Part shown: positions 35,220-44,117 of the stretch, one piece after another
How positions within the stretch are numbered: the first letter of the stretch is position 1
Layout: every line of letters begins with the position of its first letter
Assembly (NCBI GenBank): GCA_903886485.1
Contig: CAISMH010000011.1
Location: 1-64,000, forward strand
Reading direction: 5' to 3'
Source of the DNA: an uncultured Burkholderiales bacterium
GTDB taxonomy: Bacteria > Pseudomonadota > Gammaproteobacteria > Burkholderiales > Burkholderiaceae_C
DNA: 64,000 bases
The notes under the pieces: generated by a model
What the model was told of the DNA's origin: nothing
Seen by the model: the letters and a program-made list of their open reading frames with translations, nothing else
The model's database searches: none
Made by a program: the position numbers and the translations under genes

Positions 35220-36676
35220 AACGCCTAGCAGCAGGCACCGAGCTGGACGGGTTCCGCATCGGCGCTTGTTTGCATGCCGGTGGCATGGCGCACATTTATG
35301 AGGTGACCTATGCGGACGACCGCCCCGCCCCGTTTGACATGGTGATGAAGGTGCCGCGCATGACGGCAGGCGATGGCGCAGAAAACATTGTGGGCTTTGA
35401 AGTCGAGCACCAAATTTTGCAAGTGCTGCAAGGCACGCATGTGCCGCGCTTTGTGGCGGCAGGTGATTTGGTGAACATGCCCTACTTGGTGATGGAGCAT
35501 GTGCCGGGTCCAACTTTGCAGCAACGGCTGGATGCACACACACAGCAAGGCACACGCGCAACGGTGTCGGAGATCGCACAACTCGGTGCGGCCACAGCAC
35601 GCGCGGCGCACAGCTTGCACCAGCAAAACACCTGTCACCTCGACATCAAACCCGCCAACGTGCTGTTGCACCCAGACGGCCACGCCGTGCTGCTGGACTT
35701 TGGTTTGTCCTGCCATGCCCACTACCCCGACTTGTTGGCCGAGGAGTTGCGCAAGGCCGTCGGCTCCCCTGCATGGATTGCGCCCGAGCAAGTGGTGGGC
35801 GTGCGCGGTGACCCACGCAGCGACATCTTTGCCATCGGCGTCATGCTCTATGAATTTGCCACGGGCGAGCTGCCCTTTGGCAACCCGCAAACCAACGGTG
35901 GTATGCGCCAGCGTTTGTGGATGGACCCTACCCCGCCGCGCCGTTTGCGCGAGGACTTGCCTGAATGGCTGCAAGAAGTGGTGTTGCGCTGCCTAGAACC
36001 CGAGGCTGCCAAGCGCTACCCTTCCGCCGCGCTTCTGGCCTTTGACTTGGAACACCCCGAACAAGTCCGCGTGACCAAGCGTGGCCAGCAATTGGTGGGC
36101 ACGCCTTTTTTGACACACCTCAAGCGTTGGCTCAAAGCGGCGGGCATGCACTACCAGCCCAGCCCATTGCCCTCGCAGCAAATTGACGAAGTACCGATTT
36201 TGATGGTGGCCGTGCCGCCCCAAGACGCGAGTGACGCAACCTTGTATTCCTTGCGCCAAGCGGTGGCGCGCTCGCTAGGGATTCGCCCCGGCGCACGCTT
36301 GGCCGTGGTCACGGTGATCTCACCCCACCTCAGCAGCACCTCAGAGAGCGACAAAAGCGAAACCAGCTTGCACCGCCACTATCGCGCCCTGCTCCAGCAA
36401 TGGGCGCAGCCCTTGGACTTAGACGATCACCAAACGTCCTACCATGTGCTCGAAGCCAGCGATGTCGCCCACGCCATCGTGCGCTATGCCGAAGGCAACA
36501 ACGTGAGCATGATCGTCATGGGGGCGGCAACACGCGGCTTACACATGCAACGCTTTGTCGCCACAGTGCCCATCAAGGTCGCGATGGAGGCACCCTGCAC
36601 AGTGATGCTGGTGAAATCAGCGCTGCCCTTCGAGCACCTCCACAGCCCAGACCATTTGCACGATCAGTCGGCGTAA
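35216..36676 (+). CDS. Serine/threonine protein kinase fused to a universal stress (Usp) domain
   Basis: A 486-residue fusion starting at a GTG that overlaps the phosphoesterase stop. Residues 10-285: Hanks-type kinase with glycine loop ACLHAGGMAHIYE, Lys45 (VMKVPRM), catalytic loop HLDIKPANVLL at 141-151 (Leu in place of the usual Arg of HRD), DFG at 161-163 and SPAWIAPEQ. Residues about 328-475: UspA-like domain ending VMGAATRGLHMQRFV, then APCTVMLVK. The HLD variant suggests a kinase not dependent on activation-loop phosphorylation. No transmembrane helix. Its 3' end overlaps the convergent Bug gene by 13 bases. Confidence 0.85.
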   Translation: MKRLAAGTELDGFRIGACLHAGGMAHIYEVTYADDRPAPFDMVMKVPRMTAGDGAENIVGFEVEHQILQVLQGTHVPRFVAAGDLVNMPYLVMEHVPGPTLQQRLDAHTQQGTRATVSEIAQLGAATARAAHSLHQQNTCHLDIKPANVLLHPDGHAVLLDFGLSCHAHYPDLLAEELRKAVGSPAWIAPEQVVGVRGDPRSDIFAIGVMLYEFATGELPFGNPQTNGGMRQRLWMDPTPPRRLREDLPEWLQEVVLRCLEPEAAKRYPSAALLAFDLEHPEQVRVTKRGQQLVGTPFLTHLKRWLKAAGMHYQPSPLPSQQIDEVPILMVAVPPQDASDATLYSLRQAVARSLGIRPGARLAVVTVISPHLSSTSESDKSETSLHRHYRALLQQWAQPLDLDDHQTSYHVLEASDVAHAIVRYAEGNNVSMIVMGAATRGLHMQRFVATVPIKVAMEAPCTVMLVKSALPFEHLHSPDHLHDQSA

Positions 36677-37644
36677 ACGCCGGCCGCCTGAATGATCGGG
36701 CCCCATTTCGCAATTTCAGAGAGCACAAATTTTTTGTGCTCTGCGCCATCGGTGCGCTTGTCCGTCACGATCACAGCACCCAAGCCTTGTTGCTTTTTGA
36801 TGAACTCAGGGTCTTTCAGCGCCGCTTTCAACGCTTTGTTGATCTTGGCCGTCACGTCAGCGGGTGTGCCCTTGGGCGCGTACAAACCGTGCCAAATGGT
36901 GACTTCAAATCCTTTGAGGCCAGACTCGTCCAAGGTGGGCAAGTGCTTCAACGCAGGCGTGGTCAAACGCTTGGTGGTGGTGACGGCAAATGCTTTGACA
37001 GACTTGGCTTCAATTTGACTGGTGGTGTTGGTGGTCTGATCACACAGCAAATCGATTTGCCCGCCCATCAAGTCATTCATCGCAGGCGCCGTGCCTTTGT
37101 AGGGCACGGTGGTCATGTCGATCTTGAGCGCGTTTTGAAAAAGCAAACCGCACAGGTGTGAGGCCGCGCCCAAACCGGCATTGCCTAAGTTGACGGTGCC
37201 TTTGTTTTGCGTGATCCAAGCCTGCAACTCTTTGAAGTTGTTGGCAGGCAGTGTGGGGCGACCAATCAAGGTCATGGGCACTTCGTTGACCATGCCCAAA
37301 TACTCAAAGTCGTCGGCGGTGTTGTAGGGCATCTTGCGATACAAAGCAGGCGATGTGGCCATGCCGATGTGGTGCAACAAAATGGTGTGTCCGTCTTGCG
37401 GGGCTTTGGCCACTTTGTTCGCGCCAATCGTGCCACCCGCACCTGCCACGTTCTCCACCACCACGTTCGCACCCAGAGGCCTGCGCAAGGCTTCTGCTAA
37501 ATCACGTGCCACGCGGTCGGTGGGCCCCCCTGCGGTGAAGGGCACCACGATGGTGACGGGCTTGTCCTTGATGGGGAAATCAGCAGCGTTGGCACCCGTC
37601 AATGTGGCCACAGCCAGCAAGCTCAAAGCGAACAGTTTTTTCAT
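36664..37644 (-). CDS. Bug-family periplasmic solute-binding protein
   Basis: A 326-residue TctC/Bug protein. Residues 1-20 are a signal peptide (MKKLFALSLLAVATLTGANA). Mature features: KPVTIVVPFTAGGPTDRVAR, NVAGAGGTIGANKVAKAPQDG, TVPYKGTAPAMNDLMGGQID and a terminal KWGPIIQAAG, all diagnostic. Such proteins bind carboxylates or amides for tripartite tricarboxylate transporters, but no TctAB genes lie nearby; orphan Bug genes are common in Burkholderiales. The ligand is unknown. Confidence 0.9.
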   Translation of the reverse strand: MKKLFALSLLAVATLTGANAADFPIKDKPVTIVVPFTAGGPTDRVARDLAEALRRPLGANVVVENVAGAGGTIGANKVAKAPQDGHTILLHHIGMATSPALYRKMPYNTADDFEYLGMVNEVPMTLIGRPTLPANNFKELQAWITQNKGTVNLGNAGLGAASHLCGLLFQNALKIDMTTVPYKGTAPAMNDLMGGQIDLLCDQTTNTTSQIEAKSVKAFAVTTTKRLTTPALKHLPTLDESGLKGFEVTIWHGLYAPKGTPADVTAKINKALKAALKDPEFIKKQQGLGAVIVTDKRTDGAEHKKFVLSEIAKWGPIIQAAGVYAD

Positions 37645-37732
37645 GGAGTCTCCTCAATTGATGGCGCATGCTAAGACATTTATGCATGTTTTTTCATACC
37701 AGAGATCCCGTAGGGACTTCGCTTGATCTAGA

Positions 37733-38983
37733 TCATTGGTAAGTGCGGGCGTCTTCAATGACCTTGCCATCATTGGGCAAACTGCCTGCCGCAACCAAGG
37801 CCACCTCGGCACGTAACTTGGTGATGTCGCGCACAGCTTCGCCAATTTTTGCGCTCAAGCCTTCAGCCTCGGCCGCTTCAACTTTCAAACACATTTGGTC
37901 GTTGGCCATTTCACCCGTCACCACCAAGCGGGCTCGTTTGATTTCGGGGAACCGCTTGACCACCTCCGCCACTTGACCCGGATGCACAAACATGCCGCGC
38001 ACTTTGGTGGTTTGGTCAGCCCGTCCCATCCAGCCTTTGATGCGCACGTTGGTGCGCCCTGTGGGGCAATGCCCAGGCAACACCGCCGACAAGTCGCCGG
38101 TGCCAAAGCGAATGAGTGGGTAATCGGGGTTGAGCGATGTCACCACCAACTCACCCACCTCGCCTTCAGGCACGGGGTCGCCAGTACCAGGGCGCACGAT
38201 TTCCACAATCACACCTTCATCCAGCACCAAGCCTTCACGCGCTTCGGTCTCGTACGCAATCAAGCCAAGGTCGGCGGTGGCATAGCACTGATAACCAGCA
38301 ATGCCGCGCTCGGCCAACCAATCACGCAGACTGGGTGGGAAGGCTTCGCCCGACACCAAGGCCTTGGTGACGCTGGGCAACGCAACGCCCATCTCTGCCG
38401 CTTTTTCCACAATGATTTTTAGGAAGCTGGGCGTGCCGATGTAGCCCGCAGGCTTTAACTCAGCCATCGCGCCGACTTGTTGTTCGGTCTGTCCGGTGCC
38501 GCCTGCAAACACGGTGCAGCCAATCGCATGTGCGCCCGTCTCCATCATGGAGCCCGCAGGCGTGAAGTGGTAGCTGAAGCAGTTGTGGATGAGTTCGCCC
38601 GCACGAAAACCTGCGGCGTAAATGGCTCGGGCCATGCGCCAGTAATCAGCGCGCGCACCCTCGGGCTCGTAGATGGTGCCGGGGCTGGCAAACACACGCG
38701 GCATGGCCTTGCCAAACCCAATCGCAGAGAAACCACCAAACACATGGGTGGCGCGCTGTGCTTGTTGCTGCGCCAACAACTCGTATTTGCGGATCACGGG
38801 CAGCTTGGCCAGCGCTTCGCGACTGGTGATGCTGGCGGCGTTCACACCCGCCAACGATTGGGCAAAGGCAGGCGCGTGTTGTTGTGCGTGTGCGATTTGT
38901 ACGGGCAACGCGGCCATGAGCGCGGCCTCGCGCTCGGCAGGGTTACGGGTTTCGAGTGCGTCGTAATGCATAGACATGCGCAC
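37733..38983 (-). CDS. Phenylacetate-CoA ligase (PaaK) family protein with atypical P-loop
   Basis: A 416-residue ANL-superfamily protein like PaaK: LPVIRKYELL, VFAGGTGQTEQQVGAM, PSFLKIIVEKAAEMG, YATADLGLIAYET, RFGTGDLSAVL and KGWMGRADQTTKVRGMFVHP are in the expected order. The usual phosphate-binding SSGTTGKPT is replaced by ASPGTIYEPEG, with no Thr-Gly-Lys. Catalysis may differ from ordinary adenylation. Start 3 bases after the LivF-like gene stop; last gene of the operon. It probably acts on the acid imported by the transporter, with the second ligase gene at the operon's other end. Confidence 0.8.
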   Translation of the reverse strand: MRMSMHYDALETRNPAEREAALMAALPVQIAHAQQHAPAFAQSLAGVNAASITSREALAKLPVIRKYELLAQQQAQRATHVFGGFSAIGFGKAMPRVFASPGTIYEPEGARADYWRMARAIYAAGFRAGELIHNCFSYHFTPAGSMMETGAHAIGCTVFAGGTGQTEQQVGAMAELKPAGYIGTPSFLKIIVEKAAEMGVALPSVTKALVSGEAFPPSLRDWLAERGIAGYQCYATADLGLIAYETEAREGLVLDEGVIVEIVRPGTGDPVPEGEVGELVVTSLNPDYPLIRFGTGDLSAVLPGHCPTGRTNVRIKGWMGRADQTTKVRGMFVHPGQVAEVVKRFPEIKRARLVVTGEMANDQMCLKVEAAEAEGLSAKIGEAVRDITKLRAEVALVAAGSLPNDGKVIEDARTYQ

Positions 38984-38986
38984 CCC

Positions 38987-39796
38987 TTACGCCAACCAAC
39001 GCTTGCGGCGCTTGTAGCTCTTGGCGTCTTTGAAGCTCTTGCGTTCACCGCCACCCATGCCCAGATAAAACTCTTTCACGTCTTCGTTGTTGGCCAAATC
39101 AGAAGCAGCGCCGTCCATCACGATGCGGCCCGACTCCATGATGTAGCCGTAGTCGGCGTACTTCAACGCCATGTTGGTGTTTTGTTCGGCAATGAGGAAG
39201 GTGACTTTTTCTTTCTGGTTCAAGTCTTTGACGATGTTGAACACCTCTTCCACGATTTGCGGCGCCAAGCCCATCGAGGGCTCGTCGAGCAACACCATGT
39301 TGGGGCTGGCCATGATGGCGCGACCAATCGCACACATTTGCTGTTCACCACCGGAGGTATAGGCCGCTTGCGAGGTGCGACGCGTTTTCAAACGGGGGAA
39401 GTAGTTGTAGACCTTCTCCAAGTTGGCTTCGATCTCGCCTTTGCTACTGCGGGTGTAGCTGCCGGTGAGCAAGTTTTCTTCGATGGTCAAATGGGCAAAG
39501 CAGTGACGGCCTTCCATCACTTGCAGCACGCCGCGCTTGACCAAATCGGCGGGTGTGAGGTTTTCGATGCGTTCGCCACGAAACTCAATGCTGCCCTTGG
39601 TCACCGCACCACGCTCGCCTTGCAGCAAGTTAGAAATCGCACGCAAGGTGGTGGTTTTGCCCGCGCCATTGCCGCCCAGCAGTGAGACGATGCGGCCTTC
39701 GGGCACTTGGAGTGACACGCCCTTGAGCACCAAGATGACGTGGTTGTAAATGACTTCAATGCCATTGACGTTGAGAATGATGTTTGAATCGTTCAT
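38987..39796 (-). CDS. LivF-type ABC transporter ATPase (operon 2)
   Basis: A 269-residue ABC ATPase. Seen: Walker [14 protein letters not shown] near 43-55, signature TSGGEQQMCAIGRAI, Walker B MVLLDEPSMGLAPQIVEEVF and IAEQN switch. The C-terminus has about 20 extra basic residues (GGERKSFKDAKSYKRRKRW) beyond the usual LivF end. Partner of the LivG-, LivH- and LivM-like genes upstream; the adjoining ligase genes suggest the ligand is a carboxylic acid rather than an amino acid. Confidence 0.87.
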   Translation of the reverse strand: MNDSNIILNVNGIEVIYNHVILVLKGVSLQVPEGRIVSLLGGNGAGKTTTLRAISNLLQGERGAVTKGSIEFRGERIENLTPADLVKRGVLQVMEGRHCFAHLTIEENLLTGSYTRSSKGEIEANLEKVYNYFPRLKTRRTSQAAYTSGGEQQMCAIGRAIMASPNMVLLDEPSMGLAPQIVEEVFNIVKDLNQKEKVTFLIAEQNTNMALKYADYGYIMESGRIVMDGAASDLANNEDVKEFYLGMGGGERKSFKDAKSYKRRKRWLA

Positions 39797-39811
39797 GGAT
39801 AACCTTTGTGA

Positions 39812-39879
39812 ATCAACTGAAAAACGCGTCCGTGAGACGGGTCTTTCAGTTGATGGCTCACGCCGGAGCGTGAACCATC
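39812..39879 (-). other. Two hairpins between the binding-protein and LivF-like genes
   Basis: First reached on the minus strand: GATGG-c-TCACGC with GCGTGA-a-CCATC around a CGGA loop (39852-39879). Next: ATCAACTGAAA (39812-39822) with TTTCAGTTGAT (39844-39854), an 11-base perfect stem. No long T-run follows, so they probably stabilise or modulate the 3' end of the binding-protein message rather than end all transcription. Confidence 0.6.
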
Positions 39880-39910
39880 CAACAAAATCACTGCAAAGCG
39901 TGGGTCAAGA

Positions 39911-41236
39911 TTAGCAATCTGAAGGAGCGCGGCGGGTCATCTTCTTATCCGACAAGTACTTGTCGGCAGCAGCCTTGATCATGGGCTTCAAGATTTGCTC
40001 GTCGGCTTGAATGAAGTCCGATGAGAAGCTCCATTTGCTGCCGTCCCATGTCTGTACACGCGCCGAGGTGGAGCCCATGTGGTCAGAACACGAGGTCGAC
40101 AGTGGTTGCATGATGCCGGCGAAGCCCATGGCGTCGAGACGCTTTTGGTCGAGCGCCAAGTTCTCCATGCCCCAACGCACTTGATCGCCGGTCATGACTT
40201 TGCCTTTGCCAAAGCGCTCTTGCGCGCGGCGCACGGCTTCAACGCTGAGCATCGAAATGATCACGCCACGTGTGTAGAGCACTTGACCCACTTCGTCTTT
40301 GGGGCCAGAGCCTTGGTTCTTGCCGTGCACGTATTTCAAAATATCTTGAATAACTTTGGGCTGTGTGCCCGAGGTGTTCAAAGCCAAGGCGTTGTAGCCT
40401 TTGGCGCCTTCGCCCACGTCTTTGACGTCAGGCTCGGCACCGGCCCACCACACGCCATACATCTTCTCGCGGGGGTAGCCCGTGGCTTGCGCTTCTTTCA
40501 AAGCGGTCGAGTTCATCACGCCCCAACCCCACAGCATCACATAGTCAGGACGACTTTGACGCACTTGCAACCAAGCCGACTTCTGCTCAACGCCGGGCGC
40601 TGTGACGGGAATCAGCTGTAGCTCAAACCCATGCATCTTGGCGCGCTCTTGCAGCACAGGAATCGGTTCTTTGCCAAAGGGTGAGTCGTGGTAGACCAAG
40701 GCGATTTTCTTGCCTTTGAGCTTGTCGAGACCACCTTCTTTTTTACCCAAATGCTGCACCAAAATGTCAGCCCCAGTCCAGTAGCTGCCCATCAACGGGA
40801 AATTCCATTTGAAGGCCATGCCGTCTTGGGCAATCGATAAGCCGTAGCCCAAGGTGATCAACGGCACTTTGTCCACGGGCACTTTCTCTGTCAAAGCAAA
40901 CGTGATGCCGGTGGCCTGTGGATCAAAAACGCTCACACCCGGACGACCTTTGAGACGCTCGTAACACTCCACACCACGGTCCGTGGCATAGCCTGTCTCA
41001 CACTCTTCAAACGTGATCTTCACGCCGTTGATGCCCCCATCGCGCGCATTGATGAGCTTGAGGTAATCCTGTTTGCCGTTGGCCCACGGAATACCGTTGG
41101 GCGCGTAAGGACCCGTGCGGTAAGACAGCAGCGGGAAAAATTGTTCTTTGGCCTGCGCCTGAACGGGCGTCGACACCAGCGCTGATGCGGCGCCAGCCAA
41201 AGTGGCCACGGCCAAAATCAAATCACGTATCTTCAT
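39911..41236 (-). CDS. Periplasmic ABC-transporter substrate-binding protein (operon 2)
   Basis: A 441-residue type I periplasmic binding protein. Signal peptide at 1-28 (MKIRDLILAVATLAGAASAL, cleaved after VQAQA). The mature part starts KEQFFPLLSYRTGPYAPNG and has YLKLINARDGGINGVKITFE, matching the LivK-like group found with acyl-CoA ligase genes. Two Cys near the C-terminus (STSCSDH and a terminal Cys) could form a disulfide. It follows the LivM-like gene by 54 bases and precedes a hairpin pair. Ligand not determined; an aromatic or fatty carboxylate fits the context. Confidence 0.85.
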   Translation of the reverse strand: MKIRDLILAVATLAGAASALVSTPVQAQAKEQFFPLLSYRTGPYAPNGIPWANGKQDYLKLINARDGGINGVKITFEECETGYATDRGVECYERLKGRPGVSVFDPQATGITFALTEKVPVDKVPLITLGYGLSIAQDGMAFKWNFPLMGSYWTGADILVQHLGKKEGGLDKLKGKKIALVYHDSPFGKEPIPVLQERAKMHGFELQLIPVTAPGVEQKSAWLQVRQSRPDYVMLWGWGVMNSTALKEAQATGYPREKMYGVWWAGAEPDVKDVGEGAKGYNALALNTSGTQPKVIQDILKYVHGKNQGSGPKDEVGQVLYTRGVIISMLSVEAVRRAQERFGKGKVMTGDQVRWGMENLALDQKRLDAMGFAGIMQPLSTSCSDHMGSTSARVQTWDGSKWSFSSDFIQADEQILKPMIKAAADKYLSDKKMTRRAPSDC

Positions 41237-41290
41237 ATTTGTCTCCTTGAAAAATCAACACTCATCTACCAACAAAAACCTTGAGCTGCA

Positions 41291-42367
41291 TCAATGGGGG
41301 AAGGGCCACAGACGTAGCTTTTGTTTGGCAATCGCCCACAACTTGGCAAGGCCATGTGGCTCCACGATGAGAAACCACACGATCAAGCCGCCAAAAATCA
41401 TCAGCTCGGCATGCGAGACACCGGCTGTGGAAATTTCAATCCCAACGAGGCTTGCCAAGCTGGGCAAGATTTGACTCAGTGCAATCGGCAACAACGTGAT
41501 GAAGGCGGCCCCCAAAAAACCACCCAAGATAGAGCCCAACCCGCCAATGATCACCATGAAGAGCAAGCGAAAAGAAATGTCCACAGAGAACGCCGCAGGC
41601 TCCCAAGCACCCAAGTAAACAAAGGCCCACAGCGCACCGGCCACGCCCACGATGAAGGAGCTCACAGCAAATGCGCTCAGTTTGGCGTACATCGGGCGAA
41701 TACCAATCACCGCCGCAGCCACGTCCATGTCGCGAATGGCCATCCACTCGCGCCCCACGACACTGCGGACCAAGTTTTTGGCGAGCAAGGCAATCACCAT
41801 CAGCACGCCAAGACACAACCAGTATTTGCTCAAGGCGCTGTCAATGGGCAATCCAAACACCTGCAGTTCAGTCACCGACACCGAGCCCGAAGGCGAATCG
41901 TTGGTCAACCACTTGATGCGCAAAAACATCCAGTCGCTGAAGAACTGCGCGGCCAGTGTGGCCACCGCCAAGTACAAGCCCTTGACACGCAAACTGGGTA
42001 GGCCGAACAAGATACCGAATAGCGTGGCACACAAGCCGCCCAAGATGAGCGCAGGGATCAAAGGCAGACCGGGAATGCGCACAAAGAAGTTGTAAGCCCC
42101 GTAAGCCCCGACAGCCATGAAAGCGCCAGAGCCCAAAGAAATTTGACCGCAGTAGCCGACCAAAATATTCACGCCAAGCGCAGCCAAGGACATGATCAAA
42201 AATGGGATCAAGATGGCGCGAAAGAAATAGTCGGTCGCCAGCATAGGCACCACCGCAATGGCAAATACCAAGAGCAGCGCAATGACGATGCGGTCTTGCC
42301 GAATCGGCAAGATTTGTTGATCTGCTCGGTAAGAGGTTTTGAATTGACCGTTTTCTCTGTAAAACAT
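41291..42367 (-). CDS. LivM-type ABC transporter permease (operon 2)
   Basis: A 358-residue inner-membrane permease with about ten hydrophobic segments. Seen: YCGQISLGSGAFMAVGAYGA near 72-91 (the LivM motif) and REWMAIRDMDVAAAVIGI, the cytoplasmic loop that couples to the ATPase. Not fused to LivG here, unlike operon 1. It starts 9 bases after the LivH-like gene stop. Confidence 0.87.
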   Translation of the reverse strand: MFYRENGQFKTSYRADQQILPIRQDRIVIALLLVFAIAVVPMLATDYFFRAILIPFLIMSLAALGVNILVGYCGQISLGSGAFMAVGAYGAYNFFVRIPGLPLIPALILGGLCATLFGILFGLPSLRVKGLYLAVATLAAQFFSDWMFLRIKWLTNDSPSGSVSVTELQVFGLPIDSALSKYWLCLGVLMVIALLAKNLVRSVVGREWMAIRDMDVAAAVIGIRPMYAKLSAFAVSSFIVGVAGALWAFVYLGAWEPAAFSVDISFRLLFMVIIGGLGSILGGFLGAAFITLLPIALSQILPSLASLVGIEISTAGVSHAELMIFGGLIVWFLIVEPHGLAKLWAIAKQKLRLWPFPH

Positions 42368-42376
42368 GTTTTCCCC

Positions 42377-43306
42377 TTACACGCGGTCGATGATTTTTTC
42401 GCCAAACAAACCTTGCGGACGAATCAACAAGAAGCCCAGCGCCAACACATAAGCGAACCAGATCTCGATCCCTCCGCCGACAAATCCGCCGAGGTAGACC
42501 TCGGACAATTTTTCACCCACACCAATGATCAAGCCGCCGATGATGGCGCCAGGAACCGAGGTGAGTCCACCCAAAATCACGACAGGCAAGGCACGCAAAG
42601 CGATGGTGGCGAGCGAGAACTGCACCCCCAATTTGCTACCCCAAATCATGCCGGCGACCAAAGCCACCACCCCTGCCACACACCAAACAATCATCCAGAT
42701 GCGGTTGAGCGGAATGCCAATCGACTGGGCCGCTTGGTGGTCATCTGCCACGGCACGCAAAGCCCGACCTGTGGTTGTTTTTTGAAAGAACACCGTCAAC
42801 AAACCAACCAACGTTGCCGCAATGAGTGCCGCGTAAAAGTCTTCCTTGTTCACCAAGACACCGCCTTGGAACAAGTCTTCCAAAATGAAGACGGGGTCTT
42901 TGGGCATGCCTATGTCAATCTTGTAAATGCTGCTGCCAAACAAGGTCTGGCCCAGACCTTCTAGGAAGTAAGCAATGCCGAGTGTGGCCATCAACAAGGT
43001 GGCCCCTTCTTGGTTGACCAAGTGGCGCAACACCAAATACTCCACCGCCCACGCCACCACAAACATCACCACCGCCGCCATCGCGAAGGCCAGCACATTG
43101 GCCATGAGCAAGCTGTCCACGCCTGTCCACTGTGGAATCCATTCGGAAAAACGAGCCATCGACAAAGCGCCAAACAGCACCATGGCGCCTTGCGCAAAAT
43201 TGAATACCCCCGACGCTTTGAAAATGAGGACAAAGCCCAAAGCCACCAGCGAATACAACATACCCGCCATCAAACCACCGAGCAGTGTTTCTAAAAAGAA
43301 TGCCAT
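42377..43306 (-). CDS. LivH-type ABC transporter permease (operon 2)
   Basis: A 309-residue permease. The start at 43306 is chosen because MAFFLETLLGGLMAGMLYSL begins the first membrane helix and AAGGA lies 7 bases upstream; a longer frame upstream overlaps the livG-like gene. Seen: GVFNFAQGAMVLFGALSMA and AVADDHQAAQSIGIP coupling loop. It forms the membrane channel with the LivM-like protein. Confidence 0.87.
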   Translation of the reverse strand: MAFFLETLLGGLMAGMLYSLVALGFVLIFKASGVFNFAQGAMVLFGALSMARFSEWIPQWTGVDSLLMANVLAFAMAAVVMFVVAWAVEYLVLRHLVNQEGATLLMATLGIAYFLEGLGQTLFGSSIYKIDIGMPKDPVFILEDLFQGGVLVNKEDFYAALIAATLVGLLTVFFQKTTTGRALRAVADDHQAAQSIGIPLNRIWMIVWCVAGVVALVAGMIWGSKLGVQFSLATIALRALPVVILGGLTSVPGAIIGGLIIGVGEKLSEVYLGGFVGGGIEIWFAYVLALGFLLIRPQGLFGEKIIDRV

Positions 43307-43334
43307 CGTTAAATCCTTGTTCTTGCGCGTTGGT

Positions 43335-44117
43335 TCAATGCGAAGTGCCGAGGTAAGCGCTGATGACTTCCTCGTTGGTGCGCACCTCGTCAGGGGTGCC
43401 ATCGCCAATCTTCTTGCCGTAGTCGAGCACGACCACACGGTCTGAGATGTCCATCACCACACCCATGTCGTGCTCGATCAACACGATGGTGGTGCCGAAC
43501 TCTTCGTTCACATCCAAGATGAAGCGACACATGTCTTGTTTTTCTTCGACGTTCATGCCAGCCATGGGCTCATCGAGCAGCAAGACTTGTGGCTCCATCG
43601 CCAAGGCGCGGCCCAAGTCCACACGCTTTTGCAAGCCATAAGGCAATTGACCCACGGGGGTTTTGCGATGCGCTTGAATTTCAAGAAAGTCGATGATGCG
43701 CTCCACCTTTTCGCGGTGCTGAATTTCTTCCCGCTCGGCGGGGCCAATGCGCAAGGCCTGCATCAGGATGTTGCTCTTCATGTGCAGATTGCGCCCCGTC
43801 ATGATGTTGTCGAGCACGCTCATGCCTTTGAACAGGGCCAAGTTTTGGAACGTGCGCGCAATGCCCATGGTGGCGACTTGGTGGCTGTCCATGTGATCAA
43901 AGGTTTGACCACGGAAGGTGATCGAACCTTCCTGGGGCGCGTACACGCCGTTGATGCAGTTGAGCATGGAGCTCTTGCCCGCACCGTTGGGGCCAATGAT
44001 GGCGCGCACTTCGTGTTCGCGCACATTGAAGGAAATATCGGTCAGCGCCTTGACGCCACCAAAGCGCAAACTGATGTTTTTGACGTCGAGGATGACATCG
44101 CCAATTTTCTTGCTCAT
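43335..44117 (-). CDS. LivG-type ABC transporter ATPase (operon 2)
   Basis: A 260-residue ABC ATPase. Seen: GPNGAGKSSMLNCI near 40-53, the LivG-specific ARTFQNLALFKGMSVLDN, signature LPYGLQKRVDLGRAL, Walker B VLLLDEPMAGM and VLIEHDMGVVMDIS. It overlaps the acyl-CoA ligase gene by 4 bases, so transporter and ligase are translationally coupled. Confidence 0.88.
   Translation of the reverse strand: MSKKIGDVILDVKNISLRFGGVKALTDISFNVREHEVRAIIGPNGAGKSSMLNCINGVYAPQEGSITFRGQTFDHMDSHQVATMGIARTFQNLALFKGMSVLDNIMTGRNLHMKSNILMQALRIGPAEREEIQHREKVERIIDFLEIQAHRKTPVGQLPYGLQKRVDLGRALAMEPQVLLLDEPMAGMNVEEKQDMCRFILDVNEEFGTTIVLIEHDMGVVMDISDRVVVLDYGKKIGDGTPDEVRTNEEVISAYLGTSH

Noticed and set aside
38477..39685. A 402-codon open frame on the plus strand
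   Set aside because: Antisense to the PaaK-like and LivF-like genes, His/Ala/Arg-rich and without any recognisable domain.
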